A stretch of DNA of 64,000 nt from Limnochorda sp. L945t (GTDB lineage: Bacteria; Bacillota; Limnochordia; Limnochordales; Geochordaceae), in contig NZ_CP141615.1 in assembly GCF_035593305.1 (NCBI RefSeq), forward strand, positions 620,001 to 684,000. Reading direction: 5' to 3'. The notes under the pieces were generated by a model that had not been told where the DNA came from, ran no database searches, and saw only the letters and a program-made list of their open reading frames with translations. Each line of letters begins with the position of its first letter. Position 1 is the stretch's first letter. Shown here piece after piece: positions 33,588 through 45,343 of the stretch. Made by a program: the position numbers and the translations under genes.

Positions 33588-33962
33588 GGCCCTGAGCCGT
33601 TATACTGGGAGACGCAGGTACCGCCCCGGGGTCTGTGGCTGAAAGTCGATGCCAGCCGCGGGCGAAGCGACCCACGTAAGGCGCCGCCGCCGGCCGGCAC
33701 GAGGAGGCCGGCGGCGGCGACCGAGCATGGCGCGGCTTAGCTGTAAGTCCTGCCCGCCGGCCCCTTTGGGCGGGCCAGGCGGAGAGGGAGCGAAAGCCCG
33801 GAGATGGGATCCTCGAGACGGCCCGGGACTGGGTGGGCTGAGCTCCCCGGCAGGCGGGTGTGGGGGCAAAGGCCAGGTCAGCCCGGTGGCGGGCCTGCCC
33901 GGCGGAGCTTCGGGTTACGGTATGGAGTGTCAGGTCGCGCACGGAAGGAGCGGTGGGGCACC
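33588..33962 (+). other. 375-base intergenic region with strong hairpins, possible structured leader
   Basis: No supported gene lies here. The main feature is a 13-bp perfect stem, GCCGCCGCCGGCC with GGCCGGCGGCGGC, around 33684-33719 with a ten-base loop. A second hairpin with CCCGCC/GGCGGG arms lies around 33752-33775. TATACT at 33601-33606 could be a -10 box but lacks a matching -35. The length and structure suit a 5' leader for the amino acid importer downstream, but I could not match it to a known riboswitch class. The one open frame through it has extreme Arg/Gly bias and no ribosome binding site. Confidence 0.45.
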
Positions 33963-34769
33963 ATGAGAAGGGGAGCGCTGGAGCCCAGCTGTCGACGAAG
34001 CATCGTGCGGCGCGCCGGATGGACGGCGGCCCTGGTCGTCCTGGCCGCGATGGCATGGGGCGCCGGGGCGGCCGGCGTGGGGGCCGCGCCCCGGCCCGGT
34101 GTGCCGGAGACGCTGCGGGTGGGCACGGACGCGACGTACCCTCCGATGGAGTTCATGGAGGGCGACGAGTTTCGCGGGTTTGACATGGATCTGATCCGCG
34201 AAATCGGCAAGCGCCTGGGAGCCAAGGTCGTCATCCAGAACGTCGGCTGGGACGGGCTCATTCCCGGGCTCAACAACCGCAACTACGACGTCGTCATCTC
34301 GGCCATGACCATTCTCCCCGAGCGCCAGGAGGCGGTCGACTTCTCCGACCCTTACTTCAACGCCGGCCAGATCATCGTGGTGCGCAAGGGCGACACGCGC
34401 GTCAAGGGGCCCAATGACCTCAAGGGCAAGGTCGTCGCCGTCCAGATCAACACGACGGGGCAGTTCGCCAGCGAGAAGATCGCCGGCGTCACCCGGATCG
34501 ACAAGTACGACACGACCCCGCTGGCGGTCCAGGCGGTCATGCAGCGTTCGGCCGATGCCGCGGTCATCGACCTGCCGGTGGCGGTCGAGCTGGTGAAGGA
34601 GTACCCAGGCCAGATCGAGTTCGTCGGCAAGCCCTTCACGGAGGAGTACTACGGCATCGCGGTGCGCAAGGGCCGGCCGGAGTTGTTGAAGGCCATCAAC
34701 GAGGTGCTCCAGGAGATCAAGCGCGACGGTACCTACGACAAGATCTATGCCCGCTGGATCGGACGGTAG
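33963..34769 (+). CDS. Polar amino acid ABC transporter substrate-binding protein (family 3)
   Basis: This 268-residue secreted protein has a positively charged start and hydrophobic signal (AGWTAALVVLAAMAWGAGAAGVGA). The SBP family 3 signature follows: LRVGTDATYPPMEFMEG, GFDMDLIREIGKRLG and DVVISAMTILPERQEAVDFSDPYF. It binds an amino acid outside the cell and hands it to the permease encoded 31 bases downstream. Ligand class (Glu/Gln, Arg/Lys/His or cystine) cannot be fixed from sequence. ATG 33963 lies after an AAGGAG site within a long structured upstream region. Confidence 0.93.
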   Translation: MRRGALEPSCRRSIVRRAGWTAALVVLAAMAWGAGAAGVGAAPRPGVPETLRVGTDATYPPMEFMEGDEFRGFDMDLIREIGKRLGAKVVIQNVGWDGLIPGLNNRNYDVVISAMTILPERQEAVDFSDPYFNAGQIIVVRKGDTRVKGPNDLKGKVVAVQINTTGQFASEKIAGVTRIDKYDTTPLAVQAVMQRSADAAVIDLPVAVELVKEYPGQIEFVGKPFTEEYYGIAVRKGRPELLKAINEVLQEIKRDGTYDKIYARWIGR

Positions 34770-34800
34770 CCGGGCGTAGGATGCCGGCCTCGAGCAAACG

Positions 34801-35460
34801 ATGGGCTTTCGTTGGGACATCGTCTGGAGCGCGTTTCCCTATCTGATGGCGGGCGTCGAGACGACGCTCGTGTTGAGCGTGCTTTCGGTGAGCGCAGGCG
34901 TCGTGCTCGGCACGGCGCTTGCGCTCTTGCGTCTTTCGCGTTTTCGCCCTCTGTCCCGCGTGGCCTCCGGGTACGTGGACGTCTTCCGGGGCACGCCGCT
35001 TCTGGCGCAAATCCTGTTCGTCTTCTACGGGCTTCCGCAGATCCTGGGCTTTCCGCTCTCCAGCCTGGCCGCGGGCCTCCTGGCGCTCAGCCTCAACAGC
35101 GCGGCCTACATCGCCGAGATCGTGCGGGCCGGGATCCAGTCCATCGAGAAGGGGCAGATCGAGGCGGCCCAATCGACCGGCATGAACTACTCGCAGACCA
35201 TGCGCTACATCGTCCTGCCCCAGGCCTTCCGGCGGATCCTGCCGCCCCTGGGCAACGAGTTCATCGCGATGCTGAAGGACTCGTCCCTGGTCTCGGTCAT
35301 CGCCCTCGAGGACCTGATGCGGCGCGGGCAGCTCCTGGGCAGCCGTACTTTCCGCTACTTCGAGGTGCTCCTGGCGGTCACGATCCTCTACCTGGTCATG
35401 ACCAAGGTGGTATCCTACCTCCTGGCCTGGATGGAGCGCAGGTTGCGGGTGACCGCCTGA
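34801..35460 (+). CDS. Polar amino acid ABC transporter permease (HisM/GlnP family)
   Basis: This 219-residue protein has about five helices and the family motifs GVETTLVLSVLSVSAGVVLGTALALLR, FRGTPLLAQILFVFYGLPQ and the loop EIVRAGIQSIEKGQIEAAQSTGMNYSQTMRYIVLPQAFRRILPPLGNEF. It probably works as a homodimer with the preceding binding protein. The usual third gene, the ATPase, is absent; the hibernation factor gene follows instead. Confidence 0.93.
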   Translation: MGFRWDIVWSAFPYLMAGVETTLVLSVLSVSAGVVLGTALALLRLSRFRPLSRVASGYVDVFRGTPLLAQILFVFYGLPQILGFPLSSLAAGLLALSLNSAAYIAEIVRAGIQSIEKGQIEAAQSTGMNYSQTMRYIVLPQAFRRILPPLGNEFIAMLKDSSLVSVIALEDLMRRGQLLGSRTFRYFEVLLAVTILYLVMTKVVSYLLAWMERRLRVTA

Positions 35461-35568
35461 GCGCGCTCCCTCCGAAGAGGGATTGGACGGATCAAACGGA
35501 AGGATCCCTCCGTGAGGCGCAGGCGTCCCGGGGGCGAGAGAGGACCGTAGGGAGGTACGGTTGCCGCG

Positions 35569-36150
35569 ATGGGTACCAGTGCTGAGAGCACCGGGATGGT
35601 CGTGGTCGTCAAGGGCAAGAACGTGGACGTGGTGCCGGCGCTGCGGGAGCAGGCGATACGCAAGGCGTCCAAGCTCGGCCGCTACTTCAACAACCACGCT
35701 GCCGTCCGCGCCGAGGTGGCGCTGGGCTTCTTGCGGGGGCAGTACACGGCCGAGGTGACCTTGCAGTTCGGCGGCGTCTTCCTGAGGGGCGTCGGGCGCT
35801 CCGGCGAGGCGCTGGGCGCCGTGGACGAGGCGGTTGAGCGGGCAGAGCGGCAGTTCTTGCGCTTCAAGTCGCGCTTCGAGCCCAAGAGCCAGCCCGCCCG
35901 CCAGGGCGAGGAGGCCGAAGCGCCGGAGGTCGCCGCGCAGGAGCCGGCCGAAGCCTCCGAGGCCGGCGCGCCCAGGGTCGTTCGGGTCAAGCGCTTCGTC
36001 ATGAAGCCCATGGCTGTCGACGAAGCCATCCTGCAGATGGAGATGCTGGGGCACGACTTTTACGTCTTCCGCAACGCCGCCACCGACGAGATGAACGTGC
36101 TGTACCGGCGGCGGGACGGCAACTACGGACTCATCGAGCCCGGCGAATAG
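35569..36150 (+). CDS. hpf: Ribosome hibernation promoting factor, long form
   Basis: This 193-residue protein has an N-terminal S30AE domain (VVVKGKNVDVVPALREQAIRKASKLGRYF) that binds the 30S decoding region. A ~40-residue acidic, Ala-rich linker follows, then the C-terminal dimerisation domain (VRVKRFVMKPMAVDEAILQMEMLGHDFYVFRNAATDEMNVLYRRRDGNYGLIEP). The long form pairs 70S ribosomes into inactive 100S dimers in stationary phase. It sits just upstream of secA and prfB, a common order in Bacillota. ATG 35569 is used; ATG 35596 would remove nine residues. Confidence 0.94.
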   Translation: MGTSAESTGMVVVVKGKNVDVVPALREQAIRKASKLGRYFNNHAAVRAEVALGFLRGQYTAEVTLQFGGVFLRGVGRSGEALGAVDEAVERAERQFLRFKSRFEPKSQPARQGEEAEAPEVAAQEPAEASEAGAPRVVRVKRFVMKPMAVDEAILQMEMLGHDFYVFRNAATDEMNVLYRRRDGNYGLIEPGE

Positions 36151-36166
36151 GGCTCGGCCTCTCTCC

Positions 36167-37279
36167 ATGGTGAGCCTCGTCATCTTCGAAGGGGGGCAGG
36201 CCGCCAGTAGCGTCGAACGTATGCTCGCCGCGGTGCGGCGGGCGGTGGTCGTCGACACCACGCGAAGGGCGTTGGGGTGCGGGGCCATCGATCGCGTGAT
36301 CGTCGCCACCGACAGCGAGGAACTGGCGGCCTCGGTCCGGGCGGCCGGAGCCGAGGTGGACTGGGACGGGGGACAGCCGTCCTTCCACTTCGGCAAGCGT
36401 CTGGGGGAGATCATCGAGCGGCGCCGCCTGGACCGGGTCATCTACATGAGCGGAGGGTTGGGGGCCCTGGCCACCCCGGACGACCTGGCGTGGGTCGCCC
36501 GAGAGCTCGCCCGTCACGACCGGGTGGTCATCGCCAACAACGTGCATTCGGCCGATCTGGTCGCTTTCACGCCCGCGAGCGCGATCCGGGGCATCGATCT
36601 GCCCGCCATGGACAACAGCCTTGCCATGGCGCTCAATCTCGACGCAGGCCTGCCCCTGGCTCACCCTCCTCGCACCCTCGGCCTCCACTTCGACATCGAC
36701 ACACCCGTCGATCTGCTGGCGTTGAGCATCCACCCGGGCACAGGCCCGGAGACCCGGCGGGCGCTCGAGGCGCAGCCGCTCGACCTGCGCCGGGTGAAGG
36801 CGGTGATGGGGGTGATGGACGACCCTGCGGCGGACCTGTTGATTTTCGGCCGGATCGGGTCTCCCCTGTTTCATTACCTGGACGATCGTACCCGATGCCG
36901 GCTGCGGGTCTTCTCCGAGGAGCGCGGCATGAAGTCCCTGGGGCGGGACGTACGAGGCGAGGTCGTTTCGTTGATCGGTTTTCTGTGGGAGAGCGTGGGC
37001 AGCCGGGGGCTGTTCGAGCGGATCGCTCGGATCGCGTCCGCAGCGCTGCTCGACACACGGGTGTTGTTCGCCCATCGCCGGTGGGCTCTGACCCAGGCCG
37101 AGCGTTTTTGGTCCGATGTGGGGGCGTGGGAGGAGATTCGCCATCCCGGGTTGCGCGAGTTCACCCGGGCGGCGCAGGAGGCGACGATCCCTACTTTGCT
37201 CGGTGGGCATTCCCTGGTCAGCGGAGGGGTGTGGGCTCTCGTAGACGCCAGGTTGCGGGGGGTCGGCGGCGCGCGCTGA
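36167..37279 (+). CDS. Unknown protein with a nucleotidyltransferase-like N-terminal region
   Basis: This 370-residue soluble protein opens MVSLVIFEGGQAASSVERMLAAVRRAVVVDTTRRAL and continues CGAIDRVIVATDSEELAASVRAAGAEVDWDGG. This resembles the sugar-nucleotide or MobA/CofC-type alpha/beta transferase fold. The usual GGxGxRxG nucleotide-binding loop is missing: GGQAASSVERM stands in its place. A later HFDIDTPVDLLAL segment has closely spaced Asp residues that could bind a metal. The second half (from about residue 210) has no similarity I recognise. It follows hpf by 16 bases and is probably co-transcribed. Function is not assigned; a GTP-transferring or cofactor-related role is only a guess. 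Confidence 0.6.
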   Translation: MVSLVIFEGGQAASSVERMLAAVRRAVVVDTTRRALGCGAIDRVIVATDSEELAASVRAAGAEVDWDGGQPSFHFGKRLGEIIERRRLDRVIYMSGGLGALATPDDLAWVARELARHDRVVIANNVHSADLVAFTPASAIRGIDLPAMDNSLAMALNLDAGLPLAHPPRTLGLHFDIDTPVDLLALSIHPGTGPETRRALEAQPLDLRRVKAVMGVMDDPAADLLIFGRIGSPLFHYLDDRTRCRLRVFSEERGMKSLGRDVRGEVVSLIGFLWESVGSRGLFERIARIASAALLDTRVLFAHRRWALTQAERFWSDVGAWEEIRHPGLREFTRAAQEATIPTLLGGHSLVSGGVWALVDARLRGVGGAR

Positions 37280-37478
37280 GGTCCGTTGCGCTTGCGAGAA
37301 GGGGCACTCTCTTGCGACGAGCGGCCGGGACAAGCGTGCTCCTCTTACTACGGCCACAGGCAGGTGAGCGGCTCTGACAAAACCATCGGTGGGTTCCCAT
37401 GACCCTCGCCCGACCCGCCCCCGCGCCGACAGGCAGCCCGGTCCCGCCGGTCAGGCCGAATCCGGTGAAGACGTGTCG

Positions 37479-38366
37479 ATGCGGTTGCCGGCGGAGCGTC
37501 AGCTCGAAGAGCTGATCGAGACCATCGAAGGGGTGGTCGGCTGCCGCGTCCTCTGGGACCGGGAGGGGCGCCCGAGCGAGATCCACGTGGTGGTGACGGG
37601 CGAGCGTCCTCCCAAGCTGGTGGTTCGGGATATCCAAACCCTTTTGTTGGTACATTTCAACGTTTCGATCCCTCACCAGAAAGTCAGCGTGGTGGTCACG
37701 CGAAGCCGGGGGGCATCCGAGGGGGGCCCCCGCTCCCGGACGGGGGCTCGCCCTGGTCCCCCACCGGGACCTGCGCCCGTGGTGGAGGGGCGGGCCGGCC
37801 CCGTGTGGGAGCCGATCGAAGAGGCCGAGGGGCCCCTCGAGCCTCGCCCCGAGCCTTCGGAGCCGGTGGGGCAGGCCCTCCCGGGGCCGCCCCCGCTCCC
37901 GTCTGCTGCGCAGCGCCCGATGGTCTCGCCGCGCCTTCCGGCGGCCGTGGCGGTACGGCCCGAGTTTCCGTGGCGGCTCGAGTCCGTCACGATCCGGATG
38001 GCGCCCGGCGAGACCGAGGTGAGCGTGGCCCTGTCGGACGGCGAGAGCCGGCAGGTGACGGGCTCGGCGCGGGGGCCGCAGGGCGAGAGCCTGGCTTCGC
38101 TGCTCGGCGCCCGGGCGGTGGTCGACGCCCTGGGGGGCCGGCTCCCGGGCGGGGGGCCTGCCGTGCTCCACTGGGTGGACGTGGCGGGGCCTTCGTCGGT
38201 ACCGGCGGTGGTGGTCATGGTGCTCCAGGCGCCGGCCGGCGCACCGTCGCCTCCACGCTGGGCGAGCGGCTCGAGCCCGCTGTCGGATAACGCCGCCCTG
38301 GCCGGGGCCCTTGCGGCCCTCGAGGCGCTGGCCAAACTTTCGCCGCCGGAGGGGGCCGGGTTATAA
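37479..38366 (+). CDS. Conserved-looking protein of unknown function upstream of secA
   Basis: This 295-residue protein has two ordered regions separated by a proline-rich linker (about residues 85-150). The first ([64 protein letters not shown]) reads as an alternating beta-alpha-beta fold. The second ([24 protein letters not shown]...[11 protein letters not shown]...[24 protein letters not shown]) is similar in rhythm. No catalytic motif or membrane segment is seen. ATG 37479 is preferred on spacing to a GGTGA; GTG 37473 is an alternative. Its stop overlaps a TATAAT box that probably drives secA. Confidence 0.65.
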   Translation: MRLPAERQLEELIETIEGVVGCRVLWDREGRPSEIHVVVTGERPPKLVVRDIQTLLLVHFNVSIPHQKVSVVVTRSRGASEGGPRSRTGARPGPPPGPAPVVEGRAGPVWEPIEEAEGPLEPRPEPSEPVGQALPGPPPLPSAAQRPMVSPRLPAAVAVRPEFPWRLESVTIRMAPGETEVSVALSDGESRQVTGSARGPQGESLASLLGARAVVDALGGRLPGGGPAVLHWVDVAGPSSVPAVVVMVLQAPAGAPSPPRWASGSSPLSDNAALAGALAALEALAKLSPPEGAGL

Positions 38367-38367
38367 T
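38339..38367 (+). promoter_or_regulatory. Probable secA promoter
   Basis: A consensus -10 box TATAAT (38362-38367) overlaps the stop codon of the preceding gene, 40 bases before the secA start. The matching -35 (TTCGCC, 17-base spacer) is weak. Confidence 0.5.
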
Positions 38368-38407
38368 AGCGGCGGCCTTCGGGCCCGGGAAGTGTGGCGG
38401 AGGTCCG

Positions 38408-41392
<2,985 letters not shown>

Positions 41393-41430
41393 CGCGGGCG
41401 TGACCCGTAGCAGGAGAGGACGAGCGAGGC

Positions 41431-42607
41431 ATGGACAAACCGGCGCGCCCCATCTGGGCGTGGGGCACCCTGGCAGAGGAGATCGAGACGCGGCAACGGC
41501 GCATCGCCGAATTGAGGGAGTTTCTTTGACATCCCCGGCAAGCGCGCCCGGGCGGACGCCATCGAGCAGGAGATGGCGGCGCCGGGCTTTTGGGACGACC
41601 AGGAGCGGGCCCGCTCGCTGATCGAGGAGATGCGCCGGCTGCGGCGCATCCAGGAGTCGTATGAGGAGGTGGCCCGCCAGGTCGACGACCTCGCGGTGCT
41701 CTTCGAGCTGGCCCGGGCGGAGGCCCGGGAGTCGGGCCAGCAGGACGCGGCGGTCGAGCAGTCGCCCGCCGGCCGGGAGATCCTCGAGGAGTTCGAGCGC
41801 GCCTCGCAGGCGTTGAGGCGGCTCGAGCTCGAGACCCTGTTGAGCGGCGAGTACGATCCTCACGACGCCATCCTCTCCATTCATCCGGGGGCGGGGGGCA
41901 CGGAGTCGCAGGATTGGGCCCAGATGCTCTTGCGGATGTATCGCCGGTGGGCCGAGGAGAGCGGCTTCAAGGCGGAGCTCCTCGATCTCCTGCCCGGGGA
42001 CGAGGCGGGGATCAAGAGCGCCACGCTGGCCATCAAGGGGACCAACGCCTACGGGTACCTCCGGTCCGAGAAGGGCGTCCATCGCCTGGTGAGGATCTCC
42101 CCCTTCGACGCCTCGGGCCGGCGCCACACCTCGTTTGCCTCGGTCGACGTGCTGCCGGATCTGCCGACCGACGTCGCCGTGGAGGTCGACCCGGAAAGTA
42201 TCAAAGTCGAGACATTTCGTGCCGGCGGGCACGGAGGACAGTACGTCAACAAGACCGAATCGGCTGTACGCATCACCCACTTGCCGACGGGCATAGTGGT
42301 GAGCTGTCAGAGCGAGCGCTCCCAGCTCCAAAACCGTGAGGCGGCCATGCGCATCCTCAAGGCGAAGCTGCTCGAGCGCAAGATGGCCGAGCAGCGGGAA
42401 AAGCTGGAGGCGCTGCGGGGCGAGCAGGGCGAGATCGCCTGGGGCAACCAGATCCGGTCGTACGTGTTTTGCCCGTATACCATGGTGAAAGACCACCGGA
42501 CCGGGTACGAGACTTCAGACGTCCAGGGCGTCATGGACGGCGAGCTCCAGCCGTTCATCGAGGCCTACTTGCGCTGGCAGGCGGCCGGCGCGCCGGCCCG
42601 CCGATGA
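41431..42607 (+). CDS. prfB: Peptide chain release factor 2, with programmed +1 frameshift
   Basis: RF2 releases finished peptides at UGA and UAA. The reading frame starts at ATG 41431 and meets UGA after 32 codons at 41527-41529, within CTT-TGA-C and after an SD-like AGGGAG. This is the standard RF2 autoregulatory frameshift site. After a +1 slip at CTT the frame continues at 41528 and gives a 391-residue protein with the GGQ motif (RAGGHGGQYVNKTESAVRITH). Low RF2 favours the slip, so RF2 controls its own level. In a genome that also recodes UGA as Sec, RF2 competes with SelB. Confidence 0.96.
41512..41530 (+). promoter_or_regulatory. prfB +1 frameshift site
   Basis: An SD-like AGGGAG lies a few bases before the slippery CTT (41524-41526) and the in-frame UGA with C as the fourth base (41527-41530), as in E. 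coli and B. subtilis prfB. Confidence 0.93.
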
Positions 42608-43353
42608 GAGGGGCGTTGCCGAGGCGCCGAGGGCCCGGCCTGCTGGTGGCGGCGGGTGCAGCGGCGATCCTCCTCGGAGCTGCCGCCGTCGGGGTGCTGG
42701 CCTGGAGCAGCGGCCTGCCGCGTTCGGCGGAGCAGCGGATCCGGGACGCGCTCCTGTCGAGCCTGGACGGTGCCGGTTCGCTGGAAGTGCGCCTGGAGAC
42801 CCGCCCCGGATACCGGGTGCTGGCCGGGCAGATCGACCACCTGGAGATCTCGGGCACCGCGCTTCGCGCCGGGGAGCTGGTGGCGGACCGGTTCTCGCTG
42901 GTAGGCGACGCCCTGCAGCTCGACATGGGCAAGCTGGCGGGCGGCGGGGGGCTTTCGGTCTCCAGGGCCCGGCGGCTCGACATGGAGATGGTCGTGAGCG
43001 AGGAGTCGGTCAACCGGTATCTCCAGGCCACCTACGAGCTGGCCCGGCTGTTGCACGTGCAGCTTCTGCCGCAGGGGCCCCGGCTGCTGATGGACGCGCA
43101 GCTGCAGGACCAGGCGGTGCGGATCAGCCTGGACAGCAAGCTGCAGGTCGAGCCCGGCAACGTGGTGGCCGTGGTGCCGGACCGCCTCGCCATCGAACGG
43201 GAAGGCGCGCAGGCGCTGGCGTTGAGCCTGGCGGGCGCAGACAGCCCCCTGCGGATCGAGATCGGGCAGCTTCCGGTGCCGGTCGCCATCGACAGGGTGA
43301 CCGTAGGGGAGGGCGAGCTCCATCTTTTCGCGAGTTACCGGCCTCCATCGTAA
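42604..43353 (+). CDS. DUF2993 (LmeA-like) envelope protein
   Basis: This 249-residue protein has a single N-terminal membrane helix (LLVAAGAAAILLGAAAVGVLAWSSG) and an extracytoplasmic DUF2993 domain: PRSAEQRIRDALLSSLDGAGSLEVRLETRPGYRVLAGQIDHLEISG, then VVSEESVNRYL and a beta-rich remainder. Proteins of this fold probably bind lipids at the outer face of the membrane. ATG 42604 overlaps the prfB stop (ATGA), so it is translationally coupled to RF2. Exact role unknown. Confidence 0.82.
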   Translation: MRGALPRRRGPGLLVAAGAAAILLGAAAVGVLAWSSGLPRSAEQRIRDALLSSLDGAGSLEVRLETRPGYRVLAGQIDHLEISGTALRAGELVADRFSLVGDALQLDMGKLAGGGGLSVSRARRLDMEMVVSEESVNRYLQATYELARLLHVQLLPQGPRLLMDAQLQDQAVRISLDSKLQVEPGNVVAVVPDRLAIEREGAQALALSLAGADSPLRIEIGQLPVPVAIDRVTVGEGELHLFASYRPPS

Positions 43354-43417
43354 CGGGCGGCGCTCCGACGGCCCCGGCGCGCACCTCACGCTGGCATGGG
43401 TCGCGGGCGGGCTGCTG

Positions 43418-45343
43418 GTGGCCCTGGGGGTGGCAGGGGCCGCGGGGGTGCTGGTGCCACGCCTTGCCCGGGAGCAGGCTTCCCGGGGCCCCGTGGAACT
43501 GACCTTCGACTGGCCGTCGCTGCAAGCGGCCGCGGAGCAGTGGGACCGTCCCCCGGCCGAGCTCGTCCGGGAACTGGCGAAGGCCGGCGTGACGTCGCTG
43601 GCCGTCCCCGAGCAGACCGCCGGCGAACTCGTCAGCCGGGGCGACGCGCTCTTGATGACACCGGTACAGATGGAGATGCTGCGCCTCCCCGCGCCCGCGG
43701 CTCCGGTGCAGTCCCCGGTGACGTGGTTGCTGCAACCGGGCCAGCCGCCGCTCGCCATTCCGGCGGCGGCGCCAAGAGCGCACGCCTTCGGCGTGGGGCT
43801 CCCGCAGGACGCGCTGGCCGCCGCACGGGAGGCGGGCCTGCCGGTCTTGCTGCGCTACGCCGACCGCCCGCGGATCGTGCCGTGGTTCGACGCACAGGCG
43901 ACGAAGGGCGTGCCGGCGAGCCGCGTCGTCATCTTCGAGGGGGCCCGGGTCCCGGACCTCGAGACCGTCCGGCCGCCCATGGAAGAAGGGCACTTCGCGG
44001 TAGGCCTGGTGGAGTTCGCCGGGCAGGCGGGCGCCGCGGAGCTGGCCCGCTCGCTGGGCATGGCGGGCGTCGCGGTGCACAGCATGAAGTCGGAAGAGAT
44101 CGAACGGGCCGGCGTGGACGCCTCCATCGACCGGTACGTGCGGGCGGTACGGGAGCGCGGGGTGCGGGTGCTGTACCTGCGGCCGGCACCGCAGGAGCAG
44201 GACACCCTGGCCCTGGTGGCCGGGCTCGCCGGGCGGTTGAGGGCTGAAGGGTACACCATGGGGCTTGCCCGGCCGGCGCCTCTTTGGAGGGGGCCCGGCG
44301 CCCTGACGCTGTTGCTGGCGGGCGTGGGCGCGGCCGGGCTGTTGCTGTGGCTCGTGGCCGGGTGGGCATCGGCCGGCGGTGCGGGCGCCCGTGCGCTGGC
44401 CTCGCCGCTCGTGGCCGTCGCGGCGGCCGCCCTGGGGGTGCTCTCCGGGGCGGTGCTGGTGGTGGCCCACGCCCGGGGATGGGATAGTGCCCTGTCGGTG
44501 CTGGCCAGGCAGATGGGGGCGTTCGGGGTGGCCCTGGTGGCGCCGGTGGCGGCCATGGCCGCCGGGCTGTCCGTAGCCGGGCGGCCGCAGCGCCCGGACG
44601 GCAGCCTCGTCGGGAGCCGGGGGCAGGGCAGCACGCTGCGGGCGCTCGGGGCGTGGCTTGCGGTCGCGCTGGTGGGCCTGATCGGGGGGCTGCTGGTAGC
44701 GAGCCTGCTCAGCGACAGTCTGTTCATGCTGCGGCTGGAACAGTTCAGGGGGGTCAAGCTCGTGCACGTGCTGCCGCCGGTGACGGTGGCGGCGGGTGCC
44801 CTGGCGCTGGCGGGGGCCGATGGGGAGCAGGTGCGCCGCTGGCTGGTCCGGCCCGTGCGCTGGGTTGACGCGGCACTGGCCGTGGTGCTGGTCGCCGCCG
44901 GAGCCTACTACGTGCTGCGCACCGGCAACGAGGCGGGGGCCGTCTCGGAGCTCGAGCGGGCGCTCCGGGGCTGGCTCGAGACGGGCCTTTCGGTGCGGCC
45001 CCGGACCAAGGAGTTTCTCATCGGGTATCCGGCCCTGGCCGCCGGGCTGTTCATGTGGAGCCGGGGCTGGGCCCGGGAATGGCCTTTGCTGTGGGCCGGC
45101 GTGATGGGGGCTGCCTCCATCGCTCCCGTCTCCGTGACCAATACTTTCGCCCATCTCCACACGCCGCTCGTCATCACGCTGCAGCGGGAGTTGAACGGGA
45201 TGGCCCTGGGGCTGCTCGCCGCGGCGCTCGTCTGGGCGGTGGCCGGCCGGCTCGAAGCGGGCGCCAGGCGGCGTGCCCGGCTGCGGGCGGTGGCCGGGGG
45301 GCAGCAGGAGCGATCGCAACGGGGACTCGGCGTCACCCCCTGA
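43418..45343 (+). CDS. DUF5693-family multi-pass membrane protein
   Basis: This protein of at least 641 residues has an extracytoplasmic N-terminal half (roughly residues 20-280; note RLAKAGVTSLAVPEQTAGEL-like repeats of a TIM-barrel type and RYADRPRI). A C-terminal half follows with about ten hydrophobic helices. In many Bacillota DUF5693 genes sit next to csaB, as here, which suggests a role in pyruvylated cell wall glycan or S-layer attachment. The first standard start, GTG 43418, falls inside a hydrophobic helix. In-frame sequence encodes more of that helix upstream, so a CTG (43391 or 43412) or other rare start is likely. Confidence 0.75.
   Translation: MALGVAGAAGVLVPRLAREQASRGPVELTFDWPSLQAAAEQWDRPPAELVRELAKAGVTSLAVPEQTAGELVSRGDALLMTPVQMEMLRLPAPAAPVQSPVTWLLQPGQPPLAIPAAAPRAHAFGVGLPQDALAAAREAGLPVLLRYADRPRIVPWFDAQATKGVPASRVVIFEGARVPDLETVRPPMEEGHFAVGLVEFAGQAGAAELARSLGMAGVAVHSMKSEEIERAGVDASIDRYVRAVRERGVRVLYLRPAPQEQDTLALVAGLAGRLRAEGYTMGLARPAPLWRGPGALTLLLAGVGAAGLLLWLVAGWASAGGAGARALASPLVAVAAAALGVLSGAVLVVAHARGWDSALSVLARQMGAFGVALVAPVAAMAAGLSVAGRPQRPDGSLVGSRGQGSTLRALGAWLAVALVGLIGGLLVASLLSDSLFMLRLEQFRGVKLVHVLPPVTVAAGALALAGADGEQVRRWLVRPVRWVDAALAVVLVAAGAYYVLRTGNEAGAVSELERALRGWLETGLSVRPRTKEFLIGYPALAAGLFMWSRGWAREWPLLWAGVMGAASIAPVSVTNTFAHLHTPLVITLQRELNGMALGLLAAALVWAVAGRLEAGARRRARLRAVAGGQQERSQRGLGVTP

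Noticed and set aside
33649-33966. Open frame of 105 codons before the amino acid importer
   Set aside because: Arg/Gly-rich, no ribosome binding site, and it spans strong hairpins. Treated as noncoding.
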